The notes: a model not told the origin generated them from the sequence alone. A stretch of DNA of 46,866 bases from Hyphomicrobiales bacterium (GCA_900472625.1 UCIT01000038.1:1-46866), one strand, 5' to 3'; positions 17,349-26,842 are shown, counted from the stretch's first letter. Translations and numbers: made by a program.

Positions 17349-17375
17349 CGTCCGTCGCCAATCATGCGACGGACG
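17349..17375 (-). terminator. Probable terminator of the L,D-transpeptidase gene
   Basis: A perfect 10-bp stem (CGTCCGTCGC / GCGACGGACG) with a 7-base loop lies 12 bp beyond the stop codon of the minus-strand L,D-transpeptidase gene. Read on that strand it is followed by ATTAAATA, which is A/T-rich but not a clean T run. Confidence 0.6.
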
Positions 17376-17386
17376 CTATCAAACCA

Positions 17387-18892
17387 TCACGACCGCGTGC
17401 GGCTCGCGCTGGTCGCGGATATGGCATTCAGCGTCTGGGCATCGCGGCCGTAGATGTCGTCATAGTAATGGATGATGCCGTCGGCTGTCGGCCATGCGGT
17501 GAAGTAGGAGACGTAGACCGGGATCTCCTGCGGAACCGGCACGTCCTTCTTCTCGCCACCGGCTATCTCCTGATCGACAGCTTCCATCGATGTCTTCAGG
17601 ACGGCAGCGGCCATTGCGCGTGGGTTTTCGAGACGGACGCAGCCGTGGCTGAACATTCGGTCCTGTGACGCGAACTTTCCGCGCGCCGGGGTGTCATGCA
17701 TGTAAATCGCGTGCGGGTTGGGAAACAGGATCTTCAACTGGCCGAGCGCGTTGTCCGGGCCTGGCGGCTGGACGACGGCGATGTTTTCGAGCGGCTGCGT
17801 CCAGTCGACCTTTGCCGATGGCATCGATTTGCCGTTGACCGCGACCTTGTAGCCTTCACGGTCAAGATAGGACGGGTCGCGCTTCAGGTGTGGAAGCATC
17901 TCGTTCTTGATGATCGACTGCGGAACACCCCAGTCGGGATTGAATTCGACCGTCTTGATCGAGGCATCGAAGAAATTGGTCTGATGGTCCTGCTGGCCGA
18001 TTACCGCCTTCATCGACAGCGTGAGTTCGCCGTTCTCGGTGTAGTAGGCCATATAGGCTGGCTGGTTGATGAACACGTAGCGGTCCGGGAATTCCTGCGG
18101 CATCCACCGCAGTTCTTCCATCGCGACGATCACCTTGTTGATGTTGACTGAGGCATCGCCACCCTGTCCCGACGTGCGCAACCAATGAAGCTCGGCAGCC
18201 AGCTGGGCAAACTTCGGACTGCTCGGCATGAACCGGTCGATCGCCGACATCAGCTCGGGCGATGCTGAAAGCTGGGCCAGCGTCGCCTTCAGATCGACAG
18301 GCTTGCGCTTGAAATCATAATAGTTCGACAGCTTGTTCGGATCGATGCGCCCGCGGAAATTGTCCTGCAGGAACATCAGCATCTTGGATGAGAGAGAAAT
18401 CTCGAACTGCGCCAGCGCCTTTGCGCCGTCCGGCGATGCCTGTTGAGAATTGCCTGCGGCGGGCAACACAGCGTAGTCGCCTGCCGTCAGACCCCAGTCG
18501 TCGGCCTGCTGCAGCAGAGCGATAGCCTGCCGCGCCTTGGCGTTCGGACCCTTCGCGTCGATCCAGATCAGTTTGGACTTCGGCTGGCTGTAATAGGCTT
18601 CCAGCGTCGAGGCTATATCGCTGTTCATGGACACTGAAAGGCCGCCCATTTCGCGCATGACCTTGGCTGGGCTGCCGGCGCCGCCGTCAAAGAGCGTCGA
18701 CAGGACGGAATCGTCACCCTGACGGACAATGTGGATCGGCCGCCGCTCAGGCGTCCTGTACCCGCTGTCCGGGGCCACCTGCGCCGTCTGCTGTGCCGGC
18801 TGCGGCTCGGCACGAACTTCGATTGCGCTCCCAGCAAAGGTCAGCATGCTGGCGACGGTTGCCGTCAAGATAAACGCCGGTCTGTGTGTCAT
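17387..18892 (-). CDS. L,D-transpeptidase (YcbB/LdtD-like)
   Basis: 501 residues with a signal peptide (AFILTATVASMLTFAGSA, then a likely cut near VRAEP). An N-terminal region of the scaffold type seen in YcbB proteins includes LEAYYSQPKSKLIWIDAKGP and a peptidoglycan-binding-like stretch. The YkuD catalytic domain is at about 290-450, with motif HDTPARGKFASQDRMFSHGC followed by VR; the Cys in SHGCVR is the nucleophile. It would make 3-3 cross-links in peptidoglycan, a major linkage in Rhizobiaceae. It is divergent from rlpA, another envelope gene, across a 430-bp region. Confidence 0.92.
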   Translation of the reverse strand: MTHRPAFILTATVASMLTFAGSAIEVRAEPQPAQQTAQVAPDSGYRTPERRPIHIVRQGDDSVLSTLFDGGAGSPAKVMREMGGLSVSMNSDIASTLEAYYSQPKSKLIWIDAKGPNAKARQAIALLQQADDWGLTAGDYAVLPAAGNSQQASPDGAKALAQFEISLSSKMLMFLQDNFRGRIDPNKLSNYYDFKRKPVDLKATLAQLSASPELMSAIDRFMPSSPKFAQLAAELHWLRTSGQGGDASVNINKVIVAMEELRWMPQEFPDRYVFINQPAYMAYYTENGELTLSMKAVIGQQDHQTNFFDASIKTVEFNPDWGVPQSIIKNEMLPHLKRDPSYLDREGYKVAVNGKSMPSAKVDWTQPLENIAVVQPPGPDNALGQLKILFPNPHAIYMHDTPARGKFASQDRMFSHGCVRLENPRAMAAAVLKTSMEAVDQEIAGGEKKDVPVPQEIPVYVSYFTAWPTADGIIHYYDDIYGRDAQTLNAISATSASRTRS

Positions 18893-19160
18893 TCGAAGTC
18901 CCTGTTGTCTGATGCGGCAAACTGTGTCGGCGCGAGCATATGGTCGAAGTTGTCCTGAGATGGCTGCCAGGACTAACTAGCGGTAACATTTAGGCCTAAG
19001 CTGGGCGACACTATTCCTGCTCCTTACCGAGCACAGATGCGTGAAGCAAACAGCCACCCGTCTGCCTGCTGTTCAAGTATCTCATTTCTTCGGCGATCGT
19101 TGCGGCGAGGGCGCACATCTGCCCTGGCGTACCGGATCGACGCGTTAATTTAGTGCTTCA

Positions 19161-19168
19161 TTAACCAT
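19161..19168. promoter_or_regulatory. CtrA-like motif TTAACCAT upstream of rlpA
   Basis: TTAACCAT lies in the 430-bp divergent region between the L,D-transpeptidase and rlpA genes, in an A+T-rich patch with several TTAA words (the nearest follows after a single base). The 8-mer matches the half-site reported for the cell-cycle regulator CtrA in alphaproteobacteria. A single 8-mer is weak evidence. Confidence 0.4.
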
Positions 19169-19289
19169 GTTAATTAGAATTGTTCCTATCTCGCCGAAAG
19201 CCTTCGCAAATTTGCCACGAAAGCAGCATGATTAAAGTCTCGTTAGGTTGATGGCAGTAGGGGTGGTCCTGCCTGCAAGGGCGGATTTC

Positions 19290-19297
19290 TTAACCAT
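19290..19297. promoter_or_regulatory. Second TTAACCAT motif, 25 bp before the rlpA start
   Basis: An identical TTAACCAT lies just before the preferred rlpA start codon at 19323. It would fall inside the coding region if the earlier start at 19248 were used, which supports the later start. Two copies within 137 bp of an envelope/septum gene are suggestive of CtrA control, but this is inference. Confidence 0.4.
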
Positions 19298-19322
19298 AAC
19301 GGTCTTGAGCGGCGTGGGACAT

Positions 19323-20411
19323 ATGAGACGAGACTTCGGGGCGGCGTCATTCGCAACACCTATTCGATGGGTTGGCCTGTCGTTGCTGTACGCAACGGTC
19401 ACAGCCTGCGGAACGGCGCCGACGACGACGGCCAAGCGCACCCACGGCAAGGAATACTTCTCCGAGAAGGAATACGGCGTCAAGGCGAGCCCGCGCGTCG
19501 CCAATGGTGACAATATCCCCAAGGGCGGCGGACGCTACATCGTCGGCAATCCCTACGTCGTCAAAGGCAAGATGTACTACCCGAAGGAAGATTTCTCCTA
19601 CAACAAGGTCGGCATCGCCTCGTGGTACGGCTCCGCCTTCCATGGTCGCCTGACCGCCAATGGCGAAGTCTACGACCAGATGCATCTTTCCGCAGCGCAT
19701 CCGACGTTCCCGCTGCCAAGCTATGCCCGCGTCACCAATATCGAGAACGGCTCCTCCGTCATCGTGCGCGTCAACGACCGCGGACCTTACCATGAAGGCC
19801 GCATCATCGACTTGTCGAACAAGACCGCAGACATGCTCGATCTGCAGCACAGCGGCACCGGCAATGTGCGTGTGCAGTATGTCGGCAAGGCGCGCATGGA
19901 CGGTCATGACATGCCGTATCTGATGGCCTCATACGTGCCGAAAGGCAGCCGTATCCCCGGCATCAATCCGGGCGAGGGGCAGATTGCCAGCGGTGTGATG
20001 GTCGCTTCGAACAGCAAGCGCATCACGGCGGACGAGATCCAAAGCTTCGGTGGTTTCACGCCGCCTTCGCCGGGAAGCGTGCCGGTGCCTCGTTCGGCCA
20101 CATCCTATGCCGGCTCTACGCCGAGCGCATCCTACAATACCGCTCCGGTGCCGACGCCGCTGCAGCCGCCATCCTTCGGTGGCGCTGCGCCACAGGCGTT
20201 CGATCAGATGGTGTTGCTGCCCGAGATCGGCCCCTATCCCTACGAACGCCCCTATGGCTCCCTGGCCATGGGCTATCAGGAAGAGGCCGTGAAGACCGTG
20301 ACCGTCGATCTCGCTTTCGACGCGGTGATGGTCCGCAACGACGGCCTGACCGAGGATTCCATCCAGGCCTCGTTCAAGCGTCAGAAGGCAGCCGTGCCTG
20401 CCTCGCGGTGA
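19323..20411 (+). CDS. rlpA: RlpA family septal lytic transglycosylase lipoprotein
   Basis: 362 residues. The N-terminus is a lipoprotein signal ending in lipobox VTAC (LSLLYATVTACGTAPTT). A double-psi beta-barrel domain (about 95-185) carries GIASWYGSAFHGRLTANGE and AAHPTFPLPSYARVTNIENG, then VRVNDRGPY and IIDLSNKTADML; the conserved Glu, His and Asp of the lytic RlpA family are present. The C-terminal half is Pro/Ser-rich without an evident SPOR domain. RlpA cleaves denuded glycan strands at the division site. The start at 19323 fits the signal peptide. It lies upstream of the carboxypeptidase gene. Confidence 0.93.
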   Translation: MRRDFGAASFATPIRWVGLSLLYATVTACGTAPTTTAKRTHGKEYFSEKEYGVKASPRVANGDNIPKGGGRYIVGNPYVVKGKMYYPKEDFSYNKVGIASWYGSAFHGRLTANGEVYDQMHLSAAHPTFPLPSYARVTNIENGSSVIVRVNDRGPYHEGRIIDLSNKTADMLDLQHSGTGNVRVQYVGKARMDGHDMPYLMASYVPKGSRIPGINPGEGQIASGVMVASNSKRITADEIQSFGGFTPPSPGSVPVPRSATSYAGSTPSASYNTAPVPTPLQPPSFGGAAPQAFDQMVLLPEIGPYPYERPYGSLAMGYQEEAVKTVTVDLAFDAVMVRNDGLTEDSIQASFKRQKAAVPASR

Positions 20412-20454
20412 TGTGTTTGCGTGGCCGGCGACGGCCTGATCGATGAGGGTTTCG

Positions 20455-21666
20455 ATGCTGAAACATCTGCTTCGTGTTGGCGTCTGCCTGTTGCCGCTGA
20501 CCGCGCCATTGATGCATGCCGCAGTGGCTGCTCCAGCAGATCCCAATCCCGGTTTTGTCACCAAGGCTGGACAGGCATATCTGGTCGAGGCTTCGACCGG
20601 GACCGTGCTGCTGGCCAAGAACGAGAACCAGGCCTTTTCGCCGGCATCTCTCGCCAAGCTGATGACCGTCGAGCTGGTCTTCGATGCATTGAAAAACAAT
20701 CAACTGACGCTCGATACGCAATATCCGGTTTCGGAGTATGCCTGGCGCACAGGCGGCGCGCCGTCGCGCACGGCGACGATGTTCGCTGCCCTGAAATCCA
20801 ACGTGCGGGTCGAAGACCTTGTACGAGGCATCGCCATCCAGGGTGCCAATGACAGCTGCATCATTCTGGCGGAAGGCATGAGCGGCGGCGAGCCGGCATT
20901 CGCCGAGAACATGACGCGTCGCGCGAAGACGCTGGGCATGCAACGCTCGGTATTCGGCAATTCGACCGGACTGCCCGATGCCGGCAAGAGCAAGACAACA
21001 GCATTCGACATGGTGACGCTGGCGCAGCGGCTGCAGCAGACCTATCCCAATTACTATCCGTATTTCGCCCAAGCCGATTTCGAGTGGAACAAGATCTTCC
21101 AGCGGAACCGCAATCCTTTGCTCGGCTTTGGTCTTGGGGTCGATGGACTGGCGACGGGCTTTGCTGAAGGCGAGGGTTATTCGATCGTGGCCTCTGCCGA
21201 GCGAAACGGCCGCCGCCTGTTCATGACGCTCGGCGGCATCGGCTCCGACAAGGAACGGACGGAGGAGGCCAAACGAGTGCTCGAATGGGGCCTCAGCGCC
21301 TTCGAGATCCGTCAGCTTTTCGCCGAAGACGAGGTCGTCGGAAGCGCCAGCATCTATGGCGGAGCGACGCGCAGCATCGATCTCGTCGCCAGGAACCCAA
21401 TCAGCGTTTACATCCCTGTCAACAATCCTGATCGGCTGGCCGCGCGCATCGTCTATCACTGGCCGCTGACGGCGCCGGTCGCGGCGGATCGCGAAGTCGC
21501 TACGCTGCGTCTGTTTGCCGGCAGCCGCCTGTTGCGCGAAGTGCCGCTCTATACCAAGGCCGCAGTCGAACAGGGTTCTCTCAGCAGCCGCGCCATCGAT
21601 GCCGTGCTGGAACTCGGCGAAACCCTGATGTTTTCATGGCTTTGGGACAAACCCGAGCCCACATGA
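20455..21666 (+). CDS. D-alanyl-D-alanine carboxypeptidase family protein (altered active-site motifs)
   Basis: 403 residues with a signal peptide (LLRVGVCLLPLTAPLMHAA) and a low-molecular-weight penicillin-binding domain, followed by a PBP5-like C-terminal beta domain and an amphipathic end. The nucleophile motif SLAK (S65-K68) is intact. The SxN motif reads GAN (G130-N132) and the KTG motif reads ATG (A233-G235), so two of the three motifs lack their catalytic side chains. In E. coli PBP5 the KTG Lys is needed for activity. Either this group uses other residues or it binds peptidoglycan without full activity. Start 20455 is preferred because GAGGG lies 5 bp upstream; 20443 is possible. Confidence 0.88.
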   Translation: MLKHLLRVGVCLLPLTAPLMHAAVAAPADPNPGFVTKAGQAYLVEASTGTVLLAKNENQAFSPASLAKLMTVELVFDALKNNQLTLDTQYPVSEYAWRTGGAPSRTATMFAALKSNVRVEDLVRGIAIQGANDSCIILAEGMSGGEPAFAENMTRRAKTLGMQRSVFGNSTGLPDAGKSKTTAFDMVTLAQRLQQTYPNYYPYFAQADFEWNKIFQRNRNPLLGFGLGVDGLATGFAEGEGYSIVASAERNGRRLFMTLGGIGSDKERTEEAKRVLEWGLSAFEIRQLFAEDEVVGSASIYGGATRSIDLVARNPISVYIPVNNPDRLAARIVYHWPLTAPVAADREVATLRLFAGSRLLREVPLYTKAAVEQGSLSSRAIDAVLELGETLMFSWLWDKPEPT

Positions 21667-21818
21667 TCGCCATAGTCGCGCTTCACCCTGCGACAAAGCT
21701 GGGGGTTCGGCGCGAAACGGTTCCGCTGAACGTCATCTTCGGCTAGATGTACCGCAGTGGCGCCGTGAGGCGCCGAAATGCAGGCCTTTCGTGAGGCCCG
21801 AAGTTCAGGAACGAATTA

Positions 21819-22502
21819 TTGTCATCCGCTACTGGATTGTTCGTTACGTTTGAGGGTGGTGAGGGGGCCGGCAAGTCCACGCAGATACGCCGGCTGGCCG
21901 ATGTGCTGCGGTCGAGGGGGCACGATGTGCTGCTGACACGCGAGCCGGGTGGTTCGCCCGGCGCCGAAGCGGTGCGCCATGTTCTGCTGTCGGGTGCCGC
22001 GGAGGCCTTCGGCACGCGGATGGAAGCGATCCTCTTTGCCGCCGCCCGCAATGACCACGTCGAAGAGGTCATTCGCCCGGCGCTCGAAGCCGGCAGGATC
22101 GTGCTTTGCGATCGCTTCATGGATTCGTCGCGCGTCTATCAGGGCATCACCGGCAATCTGGAGCCCGATTTCATCGAAACCCTGCAGCGTGTCGCGGTCA
22201 ACGGCGTGATGCCCGACTGTACGCTCATTCTCGATCTGCCGGCGCGTGCCGGGCTGGAGCGTGCCAGGCGGCGCGGGGCGGCCGGCGACGTGGCACCCGA
22301 CCGTTTCGAAAAGGAAGAGGTGGAAACCCACGAGAAGCGCCGTGAAGCGTTTCTCGATATTGCCGCGCGCGAGCCCGAACGCTGCCATGTCGTCAACGCC
22401 ATGCAGGGCGAACAGGCACTCGCCGACGAAATCCTGTCGATCGTCGATCAGCTGGTCGCGCCAGTCACCGACCTGAAGATGGTGGAGCCCGCCCATGAGT
22501 GA
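21819..22502 (+). CDS. tmk: Thymidylate kinase
   Basis: 227 residues. It phosphorylates dTMP to dTDP. The P-loop is FEGGEGAGKSTQIRRL. The DRx motif is CDRFMDSSRVYQG, and the lid has RARRRGAAGD. The start codon is TTG (TTG TCA TCC), with AGGA 8 bp upstream and no in-frame ATG near the conserved N-terminus. It overlaps holB by 8 bp, so the two are translationally coupled. First gene of the tmk-holB-metG-tatD-MBL operon. Confidence 0.96.
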   Translation: MSSATGLFVTFEGGEGAGKSTQIRRLADVLRSRGHDVLLTREPGGSPGAEAVRHVLLSGAAEAFGTRMEAILFAAARNDHVEEVIRPALEAGRIVLCDRFMDSSRVYQGITGNLEPDFIETLQRVAVNGVMPDCTLILDLPARAGLERARRRGAAGDVAPDRFEKEEVETHEKRREAFLDIAAREPERCHVVNAMQGEQALADEILSIVDQLVAPVTDLKMVEPAHE

Positions 22503-23517
22503 GGATCACCCGAGCCTGCTCGACGGCGCCATCTGGCCGCCTGAGAACACCAAGCTGTTCGGTCACGGCGACGCCGAGGCGTTTCTGGCGCAGTCCTACC
22601 GCTCCGGCAAGGGCCACCATGCGTTGCTGATGGAGGGACCGTCGGGCATCGGCAAGGCAACGCTTGCGTTCCGCTTCGCCAATCACGTCCTCTCACATCC
22701 CGATCCGTCAAGCGCGCCGGAGTTTCTGGCCGACCCGGACCCGAACTCGTCCGTCAGCCGGCAGATCACTTCGGGCGCGTCGCACAATCTGCTGCATCTC
22801 GCGCGTCCGGTAGACGAGAAGACCGGCAAGGTGAAATCGGCGATCACCGTCGACGAGGTGCGCCGTGCCGGCCGCTTCTTCTCGCAGACGTCGGGTACCG
22901 GCAACTGGCGCATCGTCATCATCGATCCGGCCGACGACATGAACCGCAGCGCCGCCAATGCGATCCTGAAGATCTTGGAGGAGCCACCGAAGCGGGCGCT
23001 GTTCCTGTTGATCTCGCATGCGCCGGGCAAGCTGTTGCCCACTATCCGCTCGCGCTGCCTGCCGCTGAAGCTGTCGCCACTCGGTGACGAGGCGCTGCAC
23101 TCGGCTCTGGCCCATCTTGGCGTCGAGGGTGATCCGGCTTTGCTTGCCTCCGCCAATGGCAGCGTCGGGGAGGCGCTGAAGCTGGTCAACTACGGCGGCG
23201 GCGAGATTATTTCGGCCTATAACGAGGTCCTGTCGCTGCAGGGGCCCTCGGCGCGCAAGGCGATGCACCGCCTGGCCGATGCGCTGACGGGCAAAGACAA
23301 TGACACGATCTTCGACTTCTTCTCGACCCACATCGGCGACGACCTGATGGGTAGGGCAAAGGCGGCGGCCATGGCGGGGGAGGTGGTACAAGCCGAGCGG
23401 CTGTCGCGCCTGCATAGCGACATCATGGAGCGGCTGACGGTTTCGGACGCATACAATCTCGACCGCAAGCAGACGATCCTCGGCATTCTCGGCGACATCA
23501 AACAGCCCGGTCCCTGA
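22495..23517 (+). CDS. holB: DNA polymerase III subunit delta'
   Basis: 340 residues. It is part of the clamp-loader complex. Motifs are LMEGPSGIGKATLAFRFA (P-loop-like), SAITVDEVRRAGRFFSQT, VIIDPADDMNRSAANAILKI and LEEPPKRALFLLISHAPG, then LPTIRSRCLPLKL, which carries the SRC motif of clamp-loader proteins. It lies between tmk and metG as in most alphaproteobacteria. The ATG lies inside the tmk reading frame. Confidence 0.96.
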   Translation: MSEDHPSLLDGAIWPPENTKLFGHGDAEAFLAQSYRSGKGHHALLMEGPSGIGKATLAFRFANHVLSHPDPSSAPEFLADPDPNSSVSRQITSGASHNLLHLARPVDEKTGKVKSAITVDEVRRAGRFFSQTSGTGNWRIVIIDPADDMNRSAANAILKILEEPPKRALFLLISHAPGKLLPTIRSRCLPLKLSPLGDEALHSALAHLGVEGDPALLASANGSVGEALKLVNYGGGEIISAYNEVLSLQGPSARKAMHRLADALTGKDNDTIFDFFSTHIGDDLMGRAKAAAMAGEVVQAERLSRLHSDIMERLTVSDAYNLDRKQTILGILGDIKQPGP

Positions 23518-23651
23518 TCGGGCGGTCGGCGGATCAAGACTTGCGCGCGCCGCACATCCCGGACAGCTTGCTTTCGAAACTTAATGTTTCGCTTCGCCGC
23601 CACATGCGCTAAGGAGCGGCATATAAATTTCAAAGAATAAGCCGGACGAGA

Positions 23652-25214
23652 ATGGCCGCCATGACAGACAAGACACCCTTTTATATTACCACCGCGATTT
23701 CCTATCCGAACGGCAAGCCGCATATCGGCCATGCCTACGAACTGATCGCGACGGACGCCATGGCGCGCTACCAGCGGCTTGACGGCAAGGACGTGTTCTT
23801 TCTGACCGGTACCGACGAACACGGCCAGAAGATGCAGCAGACGGCGCGCGCCGAAGGCATCACCGCACAGGAACTGGCCGACCGCAATTCAGGCGAGTTT
23901 CAGGCGATGGCCAAGCTGCTCAACTCCTCGAACGACGATTTCATTCGCACCACGCAGGAGCGCCACCACGAGACGTCCCGGAACATCTGGAACCGGATGG
24001 CCGACAATGGCGATATCTACAAGGACAGCTATGCCGGCTGGTATTCCGTGCGCGACGAGGCCTTCTACCAGGACAACGAGACGGAAGTGCGCGCCGACGG
24101 CGTCCGCTACGGACCGCAGGGTACGCCTGTGGAATGGGTCGAGGAGGCAAGCTACTTCTTCAAGCTCTCCGAATACCAGGACAAGCTGCTCGCTCTCTAC
24201 GAAGCCAATCCTGATTTCATCGGTCCGGCCGAGCGCCGCAACGAGGTGATTTCTTTCGTCAAGTCGGGCCTGCGCGATCTGTCGATCTCGCGGACCACGT
24301 TCGACTGGGGCATCAAGGTGCCGAACGATCCGACGCATGTGATGTATGTTTGGGTCGACGCGCTGACCAACTACATAACCGCCACCGGCTATATCGAGGA
24401 CCAAAACGGCCCGCGTGCGAAATACTGGCCGGCCGACGTTCACATCATTGGCAAGGACATCATCCGCTTTCATGCCGTCTATTGGCCGGCCTTCCTGATG
24501 TCAGCCAACCTGCCGCTTCCGAAACGCGTCTTTGCGCATGGTTTCGTGCTCGCCAAGGGCGGGGAAAAGATGTCGAAGTCGCTCGGCAACGTGCTCGACC
24601 CGTTCGAACTGATCGGCCATTTCGGCCTCGATGCGATCCGATACTTCCTGATGCGCGAGATTTCCTTCGGGCAGGACGGCAACTGCAGTGAAGACGCGAT
24701 CGGCACGCGGATCAACGCCGATCTGGCCAACGGCATCGGCAACCTCGCAAGCCGTTCGCTGTCGATGATCGTCAAGAACTGCGATGGCAAAATTCCCGAA
24801 TGCGGCCCGCTGACCGATGAGGACAGAGCGATGCTGGCCGCCGCGGATGCGCTCCACGCCTCGACCCGCGACGACATGGGCAAGCAGCTGATCCATCGCG
24901 CGTTGGCGTCGATCATAGCAGTCGTTTCCGAGACCGACCGCTATTTCGCCGGTCAGGAGCCATGGGCGCTGAAGAAGACCGATCCGGCGCGTATGGGCAC
25001 GGTGCTTTACGTGACCGCCGAGGTCGTGCGCCAGATCGCCATCCTGTTGCAGCCCTTCGTGCCTGATTCGGCCGCCAAGCTGCTCGATCTTGTCGCTGCT
25101 GGCCCCGATCAACGTGACTTCGCCGCTCTCGGCGAGGCTGGCCGTCTGGTGCCGGGCACGCCGCTCGAAGCGCCGAAGCCGGTGTTTCCGCGTTACGTCG
25201 CACCGGAGGCGTAA
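23652..25214 (+). CDS. metG: Methionyl-tRNA synthetase
   Basis: About 520 residues. Class I signatures are PNGKPHIGHAYE (HIGH) and KGGEKMSKSLGNVLDP (KMSKS). The stem-contact and anticodon-binding helical domain follows (about 350-500). There is no C-terminal tRNA-binding EMAP domain and no zinc-knuckle cysteines, which fits the short alphaproteobacterial type. Two starts are possible: ATG 23652 (MAAMTDKTP) or ATG 23661 (MTDKTPFYITT). The latter matches the usual rhizobial N-terminus; the former has the better purine stretch upstream. Confidence 0.97.
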   Translation: MAAMTDKTPFYITTAISYPNGKPHIGHAYELIATDAMARYQRLDGKDVFFLTGTDEHGQKMQQTARAEGITAQELADRNSGEFQAMAKLLNSSNDDFIRTTQERHHETSRNIWNRMADNGDIYKDSYAGWYSVRDEAFYQDNETEVRADGVRYGPQGTPVEWVEEASYFFKLSEYQDKLLALYEANPDFIGPAERRNEVISFVKSGLRDLSISRTTFDWGIKVPNDPTHVMYVWVDALTNYITATGYIEDQNGPRAKYWPADVHIIGKDIIRFHAVYWPAFLMSANLPLPKRVFAHGFVLAKGGEKMSKSLGNVLDPFELIGHFGLDAIRYFLMREISFGQDGNCSEDAIGTRINADLANGIGNLASRSLSMIVKNCDGKIPECGPLTDEDRAMLAAADALHASTRDDMGKQLIHRALASIIAVVSETDRYFAGQEPWALKKTDPARMGTVLYVTAEVVRQIAILLQPFVPDSAAKLLDLVAAGPDQRDFAALGEAGRLVPGTPLEAPKPVFPRYVAPEA

Positions 25215-25221
25215 GGCCGAG

Positions 25222-26004
25222 ATGCTGATCGATACACACTGCCATCTCGACTTCGCCGACTTCGACGCGGAGCGCGATGAGATCGTTAAGCGTGCGCATG
25301 ACAGCGGCGTCAAGCAGATGGTGACGATTTGCACGCGCGTCCGCAAACTGGACGCCCTGCTGGCGATCACCGAAAACTATCCGTCGGTATTCTGCTCCGT
25401 CGGTACGCACCCGAACAATGCCGACGAGGAGCTGGACATCCAGGCCGAAGATCTGATCCGTCTTGCCAATGCACATGAAAAAGTCGTCGCCATCGGCGAG
25501 GCCGGTCTCGACTATTTTTACGACACGCAGAAGCCCGAGGACCAGAAGACCGGATTGCTTCGCCACATCGAGGCAGCGCGCCAGACCAAACTGCCGCTGG
25601 TCATCCACAGCCGCAGCGCCGACGCCGATATGGCGTCGATTCTGACCGAGGAGACTGGGAAGGGCGCGTTTCCCTTCATCCTGCATTGCTTCTCGGCTGG
25701 GCCTGAATTGGCGCGGACAGGCGTCGAACTCGGCGGCTACATCTCCTTCTCGGGCATCCTGACCTTTCCGAAGTCGCAAGAACTGCGCGATATCGCCGCC
25801 ACCATCCCGACCGACCGGTTGCTGGTCGAGACTGATGCGCCCTACCTGGCCCCGAAGCGCTGGCGCGGCAAACGCAACGAGCCATCCTATGTCGTCAACA
25901 CGGCGGAGGTGCTGGCCGAGACGCTGGGGCTGAGCTACGCCGAGATGGCGGCGATCACTACCGACAATGCCTTCCGCTGCTTCTCCAAGATGCCGAGGAT
26001 CTGA
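25222..26004 (+). CDS. tatD: TatD family metal-dependent hydrolase
   Basis: 260 residues. Metal-binding motifs of the TatD amidohydrolase-fold family are all present: IDTHCHLDF, IGEAGLDYFY, LVIHSRSAD, ILHCFSAG and VETDAPYLAP. E. coli members are 3'-5' DNases/RNases. It lies 7 bp after metG and 4 bp before the MBL gene, so it is co-transcribed. The start MLIDTHCHL is the only plausible one; longer readings overlap metG. Confidence 0.95.
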   Translation: MLIDTHCHLDFADFDAERDEIVKRAHDSGVKQMVTICTRVRKLDALLAITENYPSVFCSVGTHPNNADEELDIQAEDLIRLANAHEKVVAIGEAGLDYFYDTQKPEDQKTGLLRHIEAARQTKLPLVIHSRSADADMASILTEETGKGAFPFILHCFSAGPELARTGVELGGYISFSGILTFPKSQELRDIAATIPTDRLLVETDAPYLAPKRWRGKRNEPSYVVNTAEVLAETLGLSYAEMAAITTDNAFRCFSKMPRI

Positions 26005-26008
26005 CACG

Positions 26009-26842
26009 GTGGCTTATCGGCGACGGTTCACCATTCTCGGATGCTCGTCGTCTCCAGGCGTACCGCGTATCACCGGCGATTGGGGTGCCTGCAACCCCGA
26101 GAACCCGAAGAACCGTCGGACCCGCGCGTCTTTCATGGTGCAGCAGTTTGACGACAACGGCGGCATCACCACTGTCGTTGTCGATACGGGGCCGGATTTC
26201 CGCGAACAGATGATCGCCGCGAAGGTCGGGCATATCGATGCGGTGATGTATACGCATGCACATGCGGACCACATTCACGGTCTTGATGATCTGCGCGGCT
26301 ACTATTTCGGCTCTCAACAGCGGGTGCCGATCTACGCCAACATTGCGACGATGGACCGGATCCGGCAAGGCTTCGGCTATTGCATGGAAACGCCGCCCGG
26401 CAGCAATTATCCGCCGGTCGTCGAGCCGCGGTTGATCGATAAGATCGACCGGCCGATCCGCATCACCGGCGCCGGCGGAACGATCACGCTTCGACCGCAC
26501 GAGCAGCAGCACGGCGACATCATCTCGCTGGGGTTTCGTATCGGCGGCGTGGCCTATTGCAGCGATATCAGCGACTTTCCCCCGGAAACGGTGCCGAAGC
26601 TTGCAGGGCTCGATATGCTCATCATCGACGCGCTGCAATATCGATACCATCCAAGCCATCTGTCGCTTGAGCAGTCGCTGGAGTGGATTGATCGGCTGCA
26701 GCCGAAACGCGCCATCCTAACCCACATGCACACACCGCTCGACTACGACGTGGTGATGGCCGAGACACCGGACCATGTCGTTCCGGCCTATGACCAGCTG
26801 AGTTTCGAGATCGATCTGGCCGAGCTCGAAAGCGCGGAATAG
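26009..26842 (+). CDS. MBL-fold metallohydrolase (PhnP-like)
   Basis: 277 residues from a GTG at 26009, with GAGGA upstream. The N-terminus FTILGCSSSPGVPRITGDWG and the ligand motif YTHAHADHIHGLDDLR, with later VAYCSDIS and ILTHMHTPLDYD, define the PhnP-like branch of the beta-lactamase fold. Enzymes of this branch are phosphodiesterases; the true substrate of this operon member is not known. It is the last gene of the tmk operon in the rhizobial core layout. The next gene downstream is on the other strand and belongs to the catabolic region. Confidence 0.93.
   Translation: MAYRRRFTILGCSSSPGVPRITGDWGACNPENPKNRRTRASFMVQQFDDNGGITTVVVDTGPDFREQMIAAKVGHIDAVMYTHAHADHIHGLDDLRGYYFGSQQRVPIYANIATMDRIRQGFGYCMETPPGSNYPPVVEPRLIDKIDRPIRITGAGGTITLRPHEQQHGDIISLGFRIGGVAYCSDISDFPPETVPKLAGLDMLIIDALQYRYHPSHLSLEQSLEWIDRLQPKRAILTHMHTPLDYDVVMAETPDHVVPAYDQLSFEIDLAELESAE

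Noticed and set aside
21759..21774. GGCGCC hairpin with GTGA loop after the carboxypeptidase gene
   Set aside because: The stem is only 6 bp and no T run follows, so I do not call it a terminator.
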